Shown: piece by piece, positions 23,077-30,823 of the stretch
Numbering within the stretch: the first letter of the stretch is position 1
How the letters are laid out: every line of letters starts with the position of its first letter
Made by a program: the position numbers and the translations under genes
Origin: Clostridia bacterium
Lineage (GTDB): Bacteria > Bacillota > Clostridia > Christensenellales > Borkfalkiaceae
Length of the DNA: 33,190 nt
NCBI GenBank assembly: GCA_017508485.1
Contig: JAFVYV010000014.1
Location: forward strand, 1-33,190
Direction of reading: 5' to 3'
Notes under the pieces: generated by a model
The model's input: only the letters and a program-made list of their open reading frames with translations
Database searches by the model: none
What the model was told of the DNA's origin: nothing

Positions 23077-24084
23077 TTATAATTTTAAAGTCTTGTCTGG
23101 GAACATATCAAATCCCTTTAAGATTTCAGTAACCTTACCAACTAATTCCTTGTCAGCTTCAGTAATTGGCTTACGGAATAAGTCGTAGTTTTGTAAGAAT
23201 CTTGCAGGTTTACCCATAGCAACTAAAGTAGAATCAGCATAACCGCAATCGCAACCGAAACGAACTGCTAGTTCACCGATATCAACACCGTATTCATCAC
23301 AAAGGTCACTAGCTTTCTTACAAGCAGCCTTTAATTCAACGTGCTTGTCTTCTGCTCTGTGGTGAGCAAGAGTATGAATACCACGTGCTAACATACCGAT
23401 ATACATAACTGAAGAGTTAACGATACCAATGTTTCTTTCCTTCTTTAAGTCATCAAAATAACCGTCAAGAGTTTGGTCGATTAGGTTGTAACGTAAGAAA
23501 GTTAAAAGCATATCAACGTAAGGTGAACGTTCAGCAACGTACTTTAACATATTTAATTGACAGTCAGTAATACCGATGTAACGGCACTTACCTTCTTGAC
23601 GAAGCTTATCCATTTCTGGAAGAGTTTCTTCAATAAGCATTGTTAAAGATGGAGCTTGACGTACTTCGTGAATTTGGTAAATATCAATGTAATCAGTCTT
23701 TAATCTTGTTAAGCTGTTTTCAATTTCCTTTCTAACTCTCTTAGCAGAGTAGTCGAATACGAAGTTAGCAGCATCAACTTCACCTTCGTCAAATCTACCA
23801 CATTTAGTAGTAAGAACAACGCCCTTTCTCTTGTTGTCACGAGCAAGTGCGATACCCATTCTTGTTTCAGAAAGTCCTCTTGGACCGTAAGAAGGTGAAG
23901 TATCAAAGTAGTTGATACCTTTTTCTAATACTAGGTCGATACATTCGTTACATTGGTCTTGTTCAGTTTTGCTGTACATATCGCCAACACCAGTTCCACC
24001 ATAGCTAAGTCTTGAAACTTCAAAACCAGTTCTACCAAGTGTAGAATAGGTCATAGCTTCTTCATTTTTAATAATGTCGCTCAT
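23077..24084 (-). CDS. Aldo/keto reductase, L-galactose/D-threo-aldose 1-dehydrogenase type
   Basis: A 335-residue aldo/keto reductase. The catalytic tetrad is D61, Y66, K94 and H139 (FDTSPSY, TTKCG, IHEV). The overall pattern (TTKCGRFDEG, then FDYSAKRVRKEIENSL, then the late SSVMYIGML) is closest to plant L-galactose dehydrogenase and bacterial D-threo-aldose 1-dehydrogenases, which oxidise L-galactose, L-fucose or D-arabinose at C1 with NAD(P)+ to the lactone. This suggests the operon includes oxidation of such a sugar. AAGGAG before the ATG decides the start. The substrate is inferred from family resemblance, not proved. Confidence 0.88.
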   Translation of the reverse strand: MSDIIKNEEAMTYSTLGRTGFEVSRLSYGGTGVGDMYSKTEQDQCNECIDLVLEKGINYFDTSPSYGPRGLSETRMGIALARDNKRKGVVLTTKCGRFDEGEVDAANFVFDYSAKRVRKEIENSLTRLKTDYIDIYQIHEVRQAPSLTMLIEETLPEMDKLRQEGKCRYIGITDCQLNMLKYVAERSPYVDMLLTFLRYNLIDQTLDGYFDDLKKERNIGIVNSSVMYIGMLARGIHTLAHHRAEDKHVELKAACKKASDLCDEYGVDIGELAVRFGCDCGYADSTLVAMGKPARFLQNYDLFRKPITEADKELVGKVTEILKGFDMFPDKTLKL

Positions 24085-24128
24085 AGTTATCTCCTTTTTA
24101 AGTTATATAAATATTTTTTGTTTTTTAG

Positions 24129-24866
24129 TTAAAATTCAAATTCGTCGTTAGGATTAATCATGTGAACTTCTGTGTTAGGAGCATTTTCTTTACAGAACGC
24201 TAAGAATTGTTCGTGGTCAATCTTAATAGGAGGGAAAGTATCATAGTGGCCAGGAATCATAATTGGAGAATTAACGAAACCTGCAGCAATAGATGCTTCT
24301 CTTGGACCCATAACGTATTTATCTCCACAAGGAAGAACTGAAACGTATGGTTTATAAATTTCACCGATAAGTTTCATATCACCGAATAAACCTGTGTCAC
24401 CAGCAAAGTAAACTGATTTACCACCGTCTGGTTCAATGATGAAACCACAACAACCACCACCTAAGCAAACTTCGCCGTGGTCTTTGTATTCATAACCCCA
24501 AATGTCTGAGAAGTGTAATGCGTTAACTGCACGAATAATACAGTCCTTTTGTCTAATGCTACCACCGATATGAACTGCACCACCGTTTTGGTCGGCAGGA
24601 ATACCGTGTTTAGCAGCGTATAAGCCGATATCAGGAAGAGTAACTAAAGTAGCACCAGCCTTTTTAACGATATCAAGACCGTCACCGCAACCGATATGGT
24701 CGTCGTGACCGTGAGTGATAAGTACTAAGTCAGCGTCCATGCAATCTTCCATAGTAAGTTTACAAGTAGGATTTCCGTTAATCCATGGGTCAATATAAAT
24801 AACAGTACCGTTATTTGTAACAAACTTCCATGAACCGTGTCCTATCCATTTAATCATTTCTTTCAT
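24129..24866 (-). CDS. Metallo-beta-lactamase-fold metal-dependent hydrolase (UPF0173-like)
   Basis: A 245-residue MBL-fold hydrolase with a full two-metal site: H52-x-H54-x-D56-H57 (THGHDDH), a His in ALHFSD, the Asp in AGDTG and the final His in PGHYDTF. It belongs to the group of small soluble metal-dependent hydrolases (UPF0173, related to UlaG lactonase). Next to an enzyme that makes aldonolactones, a lactonase role is attractive: it would open the product of the aldo/keto reductase 44 bases away. This is inference; UlaG itself is longer and acts on L-ascorbate 6-phosphate. The SD is AAGGAG. Confidence 0.85.
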   Translation of the reverse strand: MKEMIKWIGHGSWKFVTNNGTVIYIDPWINGNPTCKLTMEDCMDADLVLITHGHDDHIGCGDGLDIVKKAGATLVTLPDIGLYAAKHGIPADQNGGAVHIGGSIRQKDCIIRAVNALHFSDIWGYEYKDHGEVCLGGGCCGFIIEPDGGKSVYFAGDTGLFGDMKLIGEIYKPYVSVLPCGDKYVMGPREASIAAGFVNSPIMIPGHYDTFPPIKIDHEQFLAFCKENAPNTEVHMINPNDEFEF

Positions 24867-24901
24867 TTTATTAAATCTCCTTAAAATATATTAAGTTAAA
24901 A

Positions 24902-25810
24902 TTACTTTCTCTTATCTTTTTCTTTTTCGCCCCAAATGTTAAGAGCGTAGTTTAAGTAATCTTTACAAGCTTTTGCTGAGTCGTATGCAGCATAACCAGT
25001 ATGGTCGTGGTCGTCAACAATCCAACCGTCAAAACCAGCGGCTTTCATTGCTTCCCAACAGTCCTTTAATCTAACTTCGCCTCTGCCAAGTTCAATCATT
25101 CTACCTCTTGAGTCAACAGTGTATCCACCACCGTTATCAGGAACGTTGTGACCTTCCCAAAGCATTTCGTTCTTTCTACCGATAAAGTTAACGTCCTTAA
25201 AGTGAACGTAGCTCATACGGTTAGCGTAACGTTTACAGTTTTCAACTTCATCCCAACCACAAAGTTTAGCTTGTGCAGTATCAATACAGAAGTGAACAAG
25301 ATTAGGGTCTGTTTGAGCCATAAAGTCGTGGAACAACTTTTCTTCGTCAAAAATACTACCCCAGTGGTTATGGAAAGACATTTGCATGCCCATACTCTTA
25401 ACCCATTCGCCAAGTTCGTTAGCAGTATCAGCCATCCACTTAATTCTGTCTGGCTTTGCTTCTTCAGGAATAGCTAAAAGGTCGTAACGGTCTCTTACCC
25501 ATTCGTCTAAAATAGCGTTCTTTGAACCAACGTCTCTTGCAAATCTCCAAGTATCCTTAACGTCTGCAAGCGTTCTATTGAATTCTTCTTTAGAACCAAA
25601 GCCAACTTTAGCGTAATAGCCAGAAAGTTCAATGCCGTGGATGTCTAAAAGTCTGCTGAAAGTATCAACTCTGTTTCTGTAATTTTCCCAAGCAAAGTAG
25701 TAAAATTCGATGCCATCGAATCCTAACAATGCGAAATCGTCTAACATACGGTTAAAGTCTTGAAGATGGTTATCTCTAAGCCAAATGTTAGCACCAAATC
25801 CTAATTTCAT
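24902..25810 (-). CDS. Sugar phosphate isomerase/epimerase (xylose isomerase-like TIM barrel, IolE-like)
   Basis: A 302-residue member of the AP-endonuclease 2/xylose isomerase-like TIM barrels, found as inosose dehydratases, epimerases and isomerases. Metal-site motifs are visible: SFHNHWG, FCIDTAQAKLCG, YVHFKDV and VDDHDHTG, in the usual order. No signal peptide. It could interconvert a sugar or sugar acid at C2/C3 or act as a dehydratase like IolE. That second option matters because a dehydratase is otherwise missing between the lactonase and the DHDPS-type aldolase. The start has AGAGGTG upstream. Confidence 0.85.
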   Translation of the reverse strand: MKLGFGANIWLRDNHLQDFNRMLDDFALLGFDGIEFYYFAWENYRNRVDTFSRLLDIHGIELSGYYAKVGFGSKEEFNRTLADVKDTWRFARDVGSKNAILDEWVRDRYDLLAIPEEAKPDRIKWMADTANELGEWVKSMGMQMSFHNHWGSIFDEEKLFHDFMAQTDPNLVHFCIDTAQAKLCGWDEVENCKRYANRMSYVHFKDVNFIGRKNEMLWEGHNVPDNGGGYTVDSRGRMIELGRGEVRLKDCWEAMKAAGFDGWIVDDHDHTGYAAYDSAKACKDYLNYALNIWGEKEKDKRK

Positions 25811-25855
25811 AAAACACCTCTAAAAAATTTTTAATTATAATAACCGTTTAGGTAA

Positions 25856-26221
25856 TTATTTCTTCCAATCAATGATACCAGCAAATGATTGCCATACGAT
25901 TTTACCGTCTTTAACGATAAAAGTATCAGTACCGTAAGGAATTGTGCAGAATGGAGAATCTGCCTTCCAAATAATGTAAGCAACTTCTTTATGAACGTAA
26001 GTAGTTACGTCTTCATAAGTAGTTTCTGCAGGTAAGCAGTTAGCGATAGAGTCTTTGAAGAATGCTCTAATTTCATCTAAACCTTCTTTTGGACCACCCA
26101 TATTAACTAAAATTGCGTTATCTGCGTAGTCTAATAAAGTGCCTTCTAGGTCACCAGCGTGTAAGTATTTGATGTGATGTTCTAATACTTCTTGTGTTGT
26201 TCTTTTTGTTAAATCTTTCAT
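25856..26221 (-). CDS. NTF2/SnoaL-like protein
   Basis: A 121-residue single-domain protein with the cone-shaped alpha+beta NTF2 fold expected from its pattern: an N-terminal helix with HIKYLHAGDLEGTLLDYAD, a middle helix (GLDEIRAFF) and a C-terminal beta sheet (DTFIVKDGKIVWQSF). SnoaL-like members bind or isomerise small polar molecules, or have no known activity. It is the first gene of the eight-gene operon, 45 bases before the isomerase gene, with AAGGGG before the ATG. Its role in the pathway is unknown. Confidence 0.75.
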   Translation of the reverse strand: MKDLTKRTTQEVLEHHIKYLHAGDLEGTLLDYADNAILVNMGGPKEGLDEIRAFFKDSIANCLPAETTYEDVTTYVHKEVAYIIWKADSPFCTIPYGTDTFIVKDGKIVWQSFAGIIDWKK

Positions 26222-26265
26222 AATTTTTACCCCTTATTAAAAAATTTATTTTTTTCTATAATAAC

Positions 26266-26293
26266 ATTATATAATAAATAAGAAAAAAAGCAA
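26266..26293 (-). promoter_or_regulatory. Promoter of the eight-gene sugar operon
   Basis: On the minus strand TTGCTT (26293-26288), 16-base spacer, TATAAT (26271-26266). The leader would be about 38 bases. Confidence 0.65.
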
Positions 26294-26618
26294 GTTAAAT
26301 AATGAACTTTTTTGAAAAAATCTAAAAATTTTTTTAATAAAAATTCTTTGTTTTTAATTAAAAATTTTTTATATTCAAAAAAGGGAAGATAAAAAGAAAA
26401 AATATCAAAAAAATATGATAAAAAATAACACAAAAAAGAGTAAAAAAACAGCCTTTTTAAATAAAGAAAGGGGACAAACGAGTATCAAAAATAGATAAAA
26501 ATTTGGTTAAAAAAAGGGTGTTTGAATAGAAAAAATTCACAAAAAACAAAGGTCTTTTTTGGTTAATTTTCACAACACATTTTTTTTGAAAAAAAAGGCA
26601 AAAATTTACAAGTAAAAG

Positions 26619-26647
26619 TTGACTTTTTGGTGGCTATATGTTAAACT
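26619..26647 (+). promoter_or_regulatory. Promoter of the ABC permease operon
   Basis: TTGACT (26619-26624), 17-base spacer ending in TGT, TAAACT (26642-26647). The leader would be about 180 bases. Confidence 0.6.
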
Positions 26648-26832
26648 ATATAATAATTTAGGGAGTTATCGCATTTTTTAGGTAAAATGTTTTTGATAAT
26701 CTGCCATAAAAAACTAAAAAAATCGCAACAAAACTTGCCGTAAATTAACGATATATATAATATTGTATTAAGGGCGAATTTAAGCGATTTTGGTGATATG
26801 TTTTTGTAAAATAATAGATGAGGTAAGGACAA

Positions 26833-27840
26833 GTGAAAAAAACAAAAGACACTATCTATTACAGAGACAAACGCGCGCATAACAGATTCCATTATAGATT
26901 TCAATGGCATGCGTACTTATTAATTTTACCAGCGTTTATCTTTGTAACAATCTTCGTAGTTGCTCCGCTTATAATTTCTTTTGTAAGAAGTTTCTTTGAG
27001 TACGAAACTGGTATTTACAACAAGGGCATGAACTACGTAATGGTATTGACGGACCCAGAATTCTTGATTACGTTTAGAAACGTATTCTTCATTGCGCTAA
27101 TACTTGTAGTATTAATGTTAACCACGTCATTCCTATATGCAAACTGTCTAAATTCATTAGACAACAAGCTTTCAAGATTTGCTAGAACGATGATTTTCGT
27201 ACCATTCTTTATTTCTGGTATCATTTCATCACTAATGTTCTCAACAATCTTTGACGTATCAGAAGGTTTAATCGGTTACTTATACTACACAAGAGGCGTT
27301 TATTTTGACGCAGATATACCAGGTGGTTTAACGCACGTTACTCTAGCCGGTGAATACGTAGTCGGTGGTGGTAATTTCTGGCCGTACTTCTTAATCATAC
27401 TACCAACTTGGTGGGGTGGTTTCGGTTATCAAGCGCTAATGATGTTTGCAGGTATTATCAATATTCCAAAAGAATATTATGAAGCAGCAAGTATTGACGG
27501 TGCAAGTGCAACCAGAAAGATGTTTAGTATCACACTTCCAAATATGAAAAACTATTTCGTACTAGTATTAGTTAACTTAGTAACGGGTTACTTCCAAATG
27601 TTCGAAATTCCTAAGATGATGACGGGTGGTGGACCTGAAAAGTATTCAAAACTATTTGGTATGGAATTAATGAGAACGGAATCTCCAGTATTATGGCTAT
27701 ACAGTTCAGTATTAGGCCAAGCAGGTGGACCAGACAGAAACATTGCAGTTGCTGGTGCATTCCTAATAATGGTGTTCGTAACAATTGCAAATATCTTAGT
27801 ATTTAAGGTATTTAAGTCAGAAAAGAGTATGGATAGCTAA
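26833..27840 (+). CDS. ABC sugar transporter permease, MalF/UgpA type
   Basis: A 335-residue membrane protein with about six TM helices, first of two permease subunits of a carbohydrate-uptake ABC importer (CUT1 class). The cytoplasmic coupling EAA loop is EAASIDGASATRKMFSITLP, the standard contact to the ATPase. The N-terminus is unusually rich in His, Arg and Tyr. The start is GTG, with AGGTAAGGA upstream; the only nearer ATG is a two-codon frame (ATG AGG TAA) inside that region. The second permease follows 13 bases later. No binding protein or ATPase gene is present here; Clostridia often share one ATPase (MsmK-like), but a missing binding protein is odd. Confidence 0.9.
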   Translation: MKKTKDTIYYRDKRAHNRFHYRFQWHAYLLILPAFIFVTIFVVAPLIISFVRSFFEYETGIYNKGMNYVMVLTDPEFLITFRNVFFIALILVVLMLTTSFLYANCLNSLDNKLSRFARTMIFVPFFISGIISSLMFSTIFDVSEGLIGYLYYTRGVYFDADIPGGLTHVTLAGEYVVGGGNFWPYFLIILPTWWGGFGYQALMMFAGIINIPKEYYEAASIDGASATRKMFSITLPNMKNYFVLVLVNLVTGYFQMFEIPKMMTGGGPEKYSKLFGMELMRTESPVLWLYSSVLGQAGGPDRNIAVAGAFLIMVFVTIANILVFKVFKSEKSMDS

Positions 27841-27853
27841 GGAGGAAAATGTA

Positions 27854-28762
27854 ATGAAAAAAGAAAATATTGAACTTACAAAAGAACAAGCATTACTCCT
27901 TAAAGCAAGGGCTAAAAAACCTTTTAATGCTAAGAGATTTATCATCAGAGCAATTGAAAGTTTCTTCGTAATCCTTGGTGTAGCAATCATACTTTTCCCA
28001 ATCTTCTGGATTGTTGTAAGGTCATTTGCTCCAAACGATTACGTACCTATTCAAGAATGGTCATTCTTCCCTAAGAACCCAACGGCTGAAAACTTTATAG
28101 CCGTTCTTACAAAACCTTTAAAGGGTGGATACAACCTTGTTAACTCATTATTCTGGACACTTATCGTTTCAGTAGCATCAGTTGTACTTGGTTTAATAAT
28201 CATGATGACTGCAGCGTTTGCGTTTGCAAGACTTGAATTTAGAGGCAAAGGCGTTTTATGGTGGTACACAATTATTACAATGTTCGTACCAGGTATCGCC
28301 GTTAACTTAACGTCAGTTTACCTAGTTGACTTAATCGGCTTAAAAGATACCGTTTGGGTATTGATTCTGCCGGGTCTAGCGGGTGGTTACGGTATATTCT
28401 TCTTTAGACAGTTCTTCTTAGGACTACCTAACTCATTAGAAGAAGCAGCCATGATTGACGGATGTCCTATATTCCAAATCTTCTTAAAGATTTTCGTTCC
28501 AATGTCAATTACGCCAATCGTAATTATCGCAACAAGAATGTTCAACGGTCACTGGAACAGCTACTTATGGCCAGCACTTACTATTAGAGATAATAGAGAA
28601 AAGTATGCCCAAGTAATGCAACTTCTTGCAGCTATTAAAGAAAGTGAAGAAACTGCATACGTAATTGCAGCAACAATGGTTTCTATTATTATTCCTATTC
28701 TACTATTTGCGCTCAACCAAAAACGTATCGTTTCAGGTATCGCAATCAGTGGTATGAAATAA
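27854..28762 (+). CDS. ABC sugar transporter permease, MalG/UgpE type
   Basis: The 302-residue partner permease, about six TM helices. The EAA loop reads EEAAMIDGCPIFQIFLKIFVP, where a Cys follows the invariant Gly; the C-terminal GIAISGMK is the usual MalG-type end. The N-terminal cytoplasmic extension (about 35 residues) is charged. GGAGG lies 8 bases before the ATG, 13 bases after the first permease stop. Substrate specificity must come from a binding protein that is not encoded next to it. The operon ends at the terminator at 28777. Confidence 0.92.
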   Translation: MKKENIELTKEQALLLKARAKKPFNAKRFIIRAIESFFVILGVAIILFPIFWIVVRSFAPNDYVPIQEWSFFPKNPTAENFIAVLTKPLKGGYNLVNSLFWTLIVSVASVVLGLIIMMTAAFAFARLEFRGKGVLWWYTIITMFVPGIAVNLTSVYLVDLIGLKDTVWVLILPGLAGGYGIFFFRQFFLGLPNSLEEAAMIDGCPIFQIFLKIFVPMSITPIVIIATRMFNGHWNSYLWPALTIRDNREKYAQVMQLLAAIKESEETAYVIAATMVSIIIPILLFALNQKRIVSGIAISGMK

Positions 28763-28776
28763 ACAAAAACAAAATC

Positions 28777-28805
28777 AAAACGGCTTGATATCAAGCCGTT
28801 TTTTG
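28777..28805 (+). terminator. Rho-independent terminator of the permease operon
   Basis: AAAACGGCTTGA / TCAAGCCGTTTT, a perfect inverted repeat with TA at the centre and a T tail. Confidence 0.9.
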
Positions 28806-28827
28806 TTTTTAAATTTGCGTTTTGCTA

Positions 28828-28856
28828 TTGCTAACCTAAAAATAAAGTGGTATAAT
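28828..28856 (+). promoter_or_regulatory. Promoter of the DUF4185 lipoprotein gene
   Basis: TTGCTA (28828-28833), 17-base spacer ending in TGG, TATAAT (28851-28856). The 43-base leader holds a direct repeat TTAAGTAATA (at 28859 and 28870). Confidence 0.75.
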
Positions 28857-28904
28857 ACTTAAGTAATATATTAAGTAATACATAATGTTTTAATAGGTGA
28901 CAAG

Positions 28905-30212
28905 ATGAAAAGATTTACAAAACTATTATCTTTAATTTTAGTAGGTGGCCTTGTGGCAACTATGGGTTGTGGCGGTGTTAAGCCAAAGTACTATGCTAAT
29001 AACACGCAAACCCTTATGGAAAGTGTAGACTACGTTGGTTTAATCACGGGCGAAAATTCTAAAAACAAAACAATGACGAACTATAAGTTTGGCGGTACTG
29101 ACTTAGGTATTCCAGTTTACAACAGCGTTAACGACACAATGTACGTTTTCTTTGGCGATACTTTCCGTTATCCAGAAACGATGGGTGGAGACTATAGAAG
29201 TAACGTTTGCTTAACCACAAAAGACTATAAATTATCAAACGGCTTAAAATTTGACGGTGCTACTCCTTATGCAGACGGTATGGCAAAAGAAATTGCAATT
29301 GCACTACAAGAAGATTACAGGGAAAAAACAAAAATTCCAACGGGTGGTATTGAAATTGACGGAACTTTATATATGTTCTACTTCTCAAAATACTCTTGGG
29401 ATACCACAACTATGAATAGAAGGGACTCTATGAACTACGGTGGTTGTATGAAGTCAACCGACAACGGCGCAACGTGGGAAAGGGTTTACGACCTAACTTG
29501 GGCAAACCACTTAGAACTTCAAGCAGGTCATAGGGGTCTTCCAGGCGCATATCTTGAAGAACTTATAAATTTAGGTCCAGATGCATTTGGCGGTCTAATT
29601 GAAATAGGTAATCTTAAGTTAGCAGAACACGTTGGCTACTATTTCACACAAATTTTCCCTATTGACGGCAAAGACGGTTATATTTACATCTTTGGCGAAG
29701 GTGGATATCGTGATGAAGGTATAAAACTTGGCAGAGTTAAAAAAGAAAATTTTGAAAACTTCAACGAATACGAATATTTTACGGGATACAGTAACGGCGA
29801 ACCTGTTTTTGAAAAGGGTTACGAAGGTTTAAGAAAGGCTGATGAAAGCGACGAAGCCTTTGTTATCGGTTCAAAAACTGGTAAGTGTGGCGAACATTCT
29901 ATAATGTATAATCCATATCTACAAAAGTGGATTGTAACTTATATTACGGGTAATGCAGACAAAACTGGCAAAGCCGGTATCGTTTTACAAACGGCAGACA
30001 ATATTTACGGCCCTTACGACACAAAACAAAACATACTTTTAGGAGTTGATGACGTTGCAAAAATCTTCCCTAAAGGTCAACAAGACACGAGTATTTACGG
30101 TGGCTTTATGCATGAAAAGTGGACGGAAGAAAACGGAAAGGTTATGTACGTTGTCGTTTCACAATACGCACCAATTTATAACTCAACTTTATTAAGAGTA
30201 CAATTTAAGTAA
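28905..30212 (+). CDS. DUF4185 (GH183-like) beta-propeller lipoprotein
   Basis: A 435-residue secreted protein. An N-terminal hydrophobic segment ends at C22 (ATMGC), a slightly atypical lipobox, so a lipoprotein is likely. The body shows DUF4185 five-bladed propeller motifs: GDTFRYPETMGG then RSNV, PTGGIEIDGTLYMFYF, CMKSTDNGATWERV, YIYIFGEGGYRDEG, GEHSIMYNPYLQKW and YGGFMHEKW. DUF4185 members include endo-D-arabinanases (family GH183), so a polysaccharide- or glycan-cleaving role at the surface is plausible. It would feed the adjacent importer and the sugar operon, which contains a D-threo-aldose-type dehydrogenase. It has its own promoter and terminator. A paralogue ends at position 122. 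Catalytic residues cannot be assigned with confidence. Confidence 0.82.
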   Translation: MKRFTKLLSLILVGGLVATMGCGGVKPKYYANNTQTLMESVDYVGLITGENSKNKTMTNYKFGGTDLGIPVYNSVNDTMYVFFGDTFRYPETMGGDYRSNVCLTTKDYKLSNGLKFDGATPYADGMAKEIAIALQEDYREKTKIPTGGIEIDGTLYMFYFSKYSWDTTTMNRRDSMNYGGCMKSTDNGATWERVYDLTWANHLELQAGHRGLPGAYLEELINLGPDAFGGLIEIGNLKLAEHVGYYFTQIFPIDGKDGYIYIFGEGGYRDEGIKLGRVKKENFENFNEYEYFTGYSNGEPVFEKGYEGLRKADESDEAFVIGSKTGKCGEHSIMYNPYLQKWIVTYITGNADKTGKAGIVLQTADNIYGPYDTKQNILLGVDDVAKIFPKGQQDTSIYGGFMHEKWTEENGKVMYVVVSQYAPIYNSTLLRVQFK

Positions 30213-30216
30213 AAAC

Positions 30217-30250
30217 AAAAAAGGCTATCAACTTGATAGCCTTTTATTTT
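30217..30250. terminator. Bidirectional terminator between DUF4185 and dut genes
   Basis: AAAAGGCTATCA / TGATAGCCTTTT with an ACT loop, A/T tracts on both sides. The same stem core as the hairpin at 16081. Confidence 0.85.
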
Positions 30251-30258
30251 TTTAAAAA

Positions 30259-30738
30259 TTATTTTGTAGTTGAGCCAAAGCCACCGTTTCTAACTTCACT
30301 AACTTCATCATCATAAGTGATAAAATATTCGGTAAAAATGCCTTGGCAAAAACCTTCCCCTTTTTTTACGGTTAAAGTTTTGTCGTTAGAGCAGTTAGTT
30401 AACCTAACAAAAATATGCCCTTCATTGTCAGAATAATAGTAATCACTATCAATAATTCCAACCGTGTTGTCAAGTCTTAAACGGTACTTAAAACCAAGTC
30501 CACTTCTTGGGTAAAGGTTAAGAACAAACCCTTCGTCAATTTTAACTCTAATTCCAGTTGGAATAGTAATTGTTTCGTTAGGGTTTAAGGTGAAATCAAA
30601 TGGCGCAAAAAAATCATACCCAGCGCTACCGGTTGTGGCGCGTTTAGGCAATTTAATTTCTTCATACACCTTTTCATCATTAAAAACTGATAAAAAATTT
30701 TCTTTACTTACTTTTTCAAACTTTGCAATTTTTTTCAT
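30259..30738 (-). CDS. dut: dUTP diphosphatase (trimeric)
   Basis: A 159-residue dUTPase that hydrolyses dUTP to dUMP and pyrophosphate. The five trimeric-type motifs appear in order: AGYDF, PRSGLG, the GIIDSDYYY/GHIFV block, GFCQGIF and RNGGFGSTTK at the C-terminus (the flexible arm). Motif III has a Tyr-rich insertion, and motif II keeps the Ser of PRSG. The ATG lies 7 bases from a TTTACA-17-TAAAAT promoter (30773-30745), so the mRNA should start at the ATG itself; no ribosome site is present. Confidence 0.93.
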   Translation of the reverse strand: MKKIAKFEKVSKENFLSVFNDEKVYEEIKLPKRATTGSAGYDFFAPFDFTLNPNETITIPTGIRVKIDEGFVLNLYPRSGLGFKYRLRLDNTVGIIDSDYYYSDNEGHIFVRLTNCSNDKTLTVKKGEGFCQGIFTEYFITYDDEVSEVRNGGFGSTTK

Positions 30739-30744
30739 AATTTT

Positions 30745-30773
30745 ATTTTATCACAATATTAAATATTTGTAAA
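30745..30773 (-). promoter_or_regulatory. Promoter of dut (leaderless)
   Basis: On the minus strand TTTACA (30773-30768), 17-base spacer ending in TGA, TAAAAT (30750-30745). The predicted start is the A of the dut ATG. Confidence 0.75.
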
Positions 30774-30783
30774 GGACTTTACA
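30768..30783. promoter_or_regulatory. Palindrome formed by two back-to-back -35 elements
   Basis: TGTAAAGGACTTTACA, 7-bp arms with a 2-bp centre. Each arm is the TTTACA -35 of a divergent promoter, for dut (minus) and for the isomerase gene at 30824 (plus). Confidence 0.65.
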
Positions 30784-30806
30784 ATAAAGCAAAAAAGTGA
30801 TAAGAT
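30778..30806 (+). promoter_or_regulatory. Promoter of the isomerase-like gene
   Basis: TTTACA (30778-30783), 17-base spacer ending in TGA, TAAGAT (30801-30806). The leader is about 11 bases and just holds AAGGTGAT. Confidence 0.65.
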
Positions 30807-30823
30807 AATGCAAGGTGATTAAA

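Larger units (their letters stand above)
26222..26832. other. Divergent regulatory region of the sugar locus
   Basis: A 611-base gene-free stretch between the minus-strand sugar operon and the plus-strand permeases. It holds one promoter for each side (26266-26293 minus; 26619-26647 plus), a possible second plus promoter (TTGCCG at 26735 with TATAAT at 26756, spacer 15), a nested inverted repeat in the plus leader (26666-26699), and long A/T tracts at 26300-26610. No ORF above chance and no regulator gene. Confidence 0.65.

Noticed and set aside
24129..24866. Calling the MBL-fold protein UlaG
   Set aside because: UlaG is about 100 residues longer; only the fold and metal site match, so the name is not assigned.
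26818..26826. Two-codon ORF (ATG AGG TAA) before the first permease
   Set aside because: It coincides with the ribosome site; chance occurrence is likely.
30815..30823. GTG start for the isomerase-like gene
   Set aside because: This GTG is part of the AAGGTGAT ribosome site of the ATG at 30824.
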